Virus record (IMG/VR): IMGVR_UViG_3300037508_000264
Coordinates: 1-23,487 of that record
From: a virus
Reading direction: 5' to 3' (one strand)
DNA: 23,487 nt
Shown piece by piece: positions 21,403 through 23,487 of this stretch (the stretch's first letter is position 1; every line of letters begins with the position of its first letter). The notes under the pieces were generated by a model. It ran no database searches. It had not been told where the DNA came from and worked only from the letters and a program-made list of their open reading frames with translations. Both the position numbers and the translations under genes were made by a program.

Positions 21403-23018
21403 ATGAAGAAAATTTCCGGGGCGGCGTTGGCGTTGCTCTGCTCCGACCTCATCCACATTCCGAGCCCTTGGCACAGCGCCACGATGCCGTCAATTCGCTC
21501 CGTGCTGGCCTGCTTGCTCGGGAAAATGTTGCCTCGCCTGTCTTCGTGGATGGCTGCGTTGCCAGCGTTCCAGGTCAGCACCGGATGCCCGGCGTGCCGC
21601 AGGCGACCTTGCAGGATCAGGTTCTCGAGCGTCCTCGCGGGAGCGGACATACCGGGACCGCCCTGTGGCCATCCTGCCACGGCGAGCCCGTCCCCTTGCA
21701 GCAAGTTGGCGAGCATCTGGGCGTTGAACTTCATGTCTACAGCCACGCCACGGACGTTGTATTGCCGGCAGATTTCCGTGATGTCCCGGTGCATCACCGT
21801 GTAGTCGGTGACGTTGCCATCGGTCACGCGGATATGCCCGTCACGAATCCAGCCGAGGTAGTCAACCTTGTCACGCTGGGCACGTTCGACGGCGTTGGCC
21901 TCGGGTATCCAAAAGAACGGCAGCACGTCGCACGAGTTGTCCGCTGGGTCAGGGCAGACGAGCACAAGCGCCGAAAGGTCATACGTGCTGGCAAGGTCGA
22001 GCCCGGCGTAGACGGGACGATCGCCGAATGGTCGCAGCGGGCTGGCACACGCTCCCCACGCAGACGGCGAGATCCACCGCGTATCCTGCGTCGTCCAGAC
22101 GTTGAGTCGGTAGCGGAGGAACGAGTTGAGCTTCGTCGGCGACTGCTCTGCTTCGCGGGCGTCGGCTTTGAACGACTCAAGCGTGATCGTCTCGCCGAGG
22201 CTCGGATTGGCGGCCCGCCACGTCTTTTCTTCCTTCCACGTCCCATCGACGCCGCACTCCTGTGGAGCCGCGAAGATGCAGCCGTAGAAGGCCGGGTCGA
22301 ACTTCGGATCTGCAATGCACTTCTCGGCGTACTGATGCTGCTCCCAGCAGATTGACCGGCGGTCATAGCCTGCGGTCGTTATCGACAGAATGAGCGGCTG
22401 CCGACGGGCGGCACCGCCGTACCGCAGGGCATCCCAGAGACGGCGGTCGCGTTGGGCGTGAAGCTCGTCGAAAAGCAGGGCATGGATATTCAGCCCCTCG
22501 GCACGGAACGCATCAGCGGACAGGACGCGGTAGAACGAGTTGCTCGCCCGGTGGACGATAGTCTTTCGCGAGTCGATTACCTCGAAGTGCTTCGACAGGC
22601 CTGGCGAAGCGCGGACCATGCTGGCAGCTTCGCGGTAGATGATGCCTGCCTGCTCGCGGTCACACGCGGCACCGTAAACCTCGGCACCTGGCTCTGAGTC
22701 GAACCCGGTCAGGTACAGCGCCAACCCGGCAAGCGTCGTGCTTTTGCCTTGCTTCTTTGGCAGTTCGATGTACCCGATACGCCGCTGCCGAACTCCATCG
22801 GGAGTGACTCGGCCGAACAGCTCGCGTAGCACTTTGTGCTGCCACTCCAGCAGCTTGAACGCCTGCCCGGCAGTCTGGCCCTTGCTGTGCCGCAAGAGCT
22901 TCTCGAAGAACGACACGACGCGGTCGTACTTCGCCTGGCCGGCGGTGCAGAGGTCACGCGCCGTGGACGCGGAAGAATTCTTCGACCTCGTCCGCGGGCT
23001 TGTTTTCTTTGCCACCAA
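21399..23018 (-). CDS. terminase large subunit
   Basis: ATPase-nuclease of the DNA packaging motor. N-terminal ATPase: the line FFEKLLRHSKGQTAGQAF at residues 37-54, a phage-type Walker A PKKQGKST at 87-94 and a Walker B LLFDE at 181-185. C-terminal RNase H-like nuclease: acidic residues at D341 (YAGLDLAS), D428 (VAVDMKF) and D510 (ERIDGIVA). Length 539 aa is typical of the HK97/YmfN-like group. The start is a TTG at 23018 or the adjacent GTG at 23015, both behind a GAGGG Shine-Dalgarno. A later start would cut into the conserved N-terminus, so the 65-bp overlap with the small terminase looks real. Its TGA is fused to the portal ATG (ATGA), implying coupled translation. Confidence 0.95.
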   Translation of the reverse strand: MVAKKTSPRTRSKNSSASTARDLCTAGQAKYDRVVSFFEKLLRHSKGQTAGQAFKLLEWQHKVLRELFGRVTPDGVRQRRIGYIELPKKQGKSTTLAGLALYLTGFDSEPGAEVYGAACDREQAGIIYREAASMVRASPGLSKHFEVIDSRKTIVHRASNSFYRVLSADAFRAEGLNIHALLFDELHAQRDRRLWDALRYGGAARRQPLILSITTAGYDRRSICWEQHQYAEKCIADPKFDPAFYGCIFAAPQECGVDGTWKEEKTWRAANPSLGETITLESFKADAREAEQSPTKLNSFLRYRLNVWTTQDTRWISPSAWGACASPLRPFGDRPVYAGLDLASTYDLSALVLVCPDPADNSCDVLPFFWIPEANAVERAQRDKVDYLGWIRDGHIRVTDGNVTDYTVMHRDITEICRQYNVRGVAVDMKFNAQMLANLLQGDGLAVAGWPQGGPGMSAPARTLENLILQGRLRHAGHPVLTWNAGNAAIHEDRRGNIFPSKQASTERIDGIVALCQGLGMWMRSEQSNANAAPEIFFI

Positions 23019-23424
23019 GTCTCGCCCTCGACGTCGGGGTCAGACCAAACTCTCCCATTAGCGAAGCCTGCATCGAAACCAGACCGCGGTAGAGGGAGCC
23101 AGCCGGATTCGGTTTTACGCCGCCGAGGTCCGTCCTGATGACCGGGCCAGATGCCCGCAATTCAAGCAGGCACGCCTGAGCCGCAGCATAGACTTCGCAC
23201 AAAGTCGCGAGCGCCTCGCCGTCCGATGTCGTCAGCGTTCCAATTTCCAGCAGGATCGGCACCAGTTCCTGCCACTTGGCTACCGCCACTGGCTCGACCA
23301 TCATCCGCTCGGGCATCGGAGGAGCGCCCGAGTCAGCCGGCAGGTCGGGGCGGATTCGCCTCTTGCCGGGATTCCCCTCCAGCAGCTTTTGTGCGGCCGT
23401 TTTGGGCCTGCGGCCTCGCGGCAT
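22954..23424 (-). CDS. terminase small subunit (P27-like)
   Basis: Probable small terminase, the DNA-recognition part of the packaging motor. The 156-aa product opens MPRGRRPKTAAQKLLEGNPG; a basic start followed by GNPGKR is the hallmark I know from the P27 small-terminase family. A helical middle (roughly residues 35-110) and a C-terminus ending in EEFFRVHGA fit the usual length of about 150 aa. It is the first gene of the block and sits directly before the large terminase, whose start overlaps its end by 65 bp. I chose the ATG at 23424 because the family motif begins there. An upstream GTG at 23478 would add 18 residues with no family character. Upstream of the ATG there is only a weak GGA, so the exact start is moderately sure. 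Confidence 0.85.
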   Translation of the reverse strand: MPRGRRPKTAAQKLLEGNPGKRRIRPDLPADSGAPPMPERMMVEPVAVAKWQELVPILLEIGTLTTSDGEALATLCEVYAAAQACLLELRASGPVIRTDLGGVKPNPAGSLYRGLVSMQASLMGEFGLTPTSRARLGGKENKPADEVEEFFRVHGA

Positions 23425-23487
23425 TTTTGGGCATCCGATTTTAGAGTTGAAAAACGCGCGTGAATTCTGCGGACGCACGCCCCTAGC

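Noticed and set aside
23425-23487. Possible promoter upstream of the small terminase
   Set aside because: AT-rich bases are present, but I could not see a convincing -35/-10 pair, and only 63 nt are available.

Overview
This window is the structural (head, neck and tail) gene block of a tailed double-stranded DNA phage or prophage with an HK97-fold capsid and a long, probably non-contractile (siphovirus-type) tail. Every credible gene lies on the minus strand, so the block reads from the right edge (about 23.4 kb) to the left edge. Genes are packed head to tail: many pairs share ATGA, GTGA or TGATG junctions, and nearly all have a purine-rich Shine-Dalgarno. No integrase, repressor, tRNA, rRNA, CRISPR array or insertion sequence is visible, so lytic phage and prophage cannot be told apart. 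The DNA is GC-rich (one capsid-gene line counts 40/60 G+C). A Cys-rich motif and a 130-aa Cys-rich protein of types I remember from Planctomycetota genomes hint at a planctomycete-like host. That is inference only.

Right to left. Packaging and head: small terminase (P27-like), large terminase, HK97-type portal with a C-terminal Tudor/SH3-like domain, two-domain prohead protease, a 56-aa zinc-ribbon protein, major capsid protein and a putative decoration protein. A strong intrinsic terminator follows. Next come a glycosyltransferase-like protein and a small phage protein. Neck: gp6/phiE125 gp8-like connector, head-tail adaptor, HK97 gp10-like protein and DUF3168-like tail completion protein. 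Tail: two small tail-tube-like proteins, a G/T chaperone pair probably joined by a -1 frameshift, and a 1327-aa tape measure with internal SHOCT-like repeats. Tail tip and fibres: a 290-aa protein of unknown function, a 126-aa protein, a His-box (HxH) fibre and two small structural-looking proteins, then a lower-GC, Cys-rich pair that looks like an exchanged receptor-binding or adsorption cassette.

Left end: a Cys-rich 130-aa protein, two small overlapping genes, a calcineurin-like metallophosphoesterase, an all-alpha NTP-pyrophosphohydrolase-like protein, two small proteins and the first codons of a probable secreted protein cut by the window edge. No lysis gene is complete in the window.

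Best leads: the alternating SHOCT-like repeats in the tape measure, the unusual phasing of the G/T slippery run, the terminator inside the late operon just after capsid and decoration genes, the glycosyltransferase in the head module, and the low-GC Cys-rich cassette. I found no clear case for a wholly new defence or mobile system.
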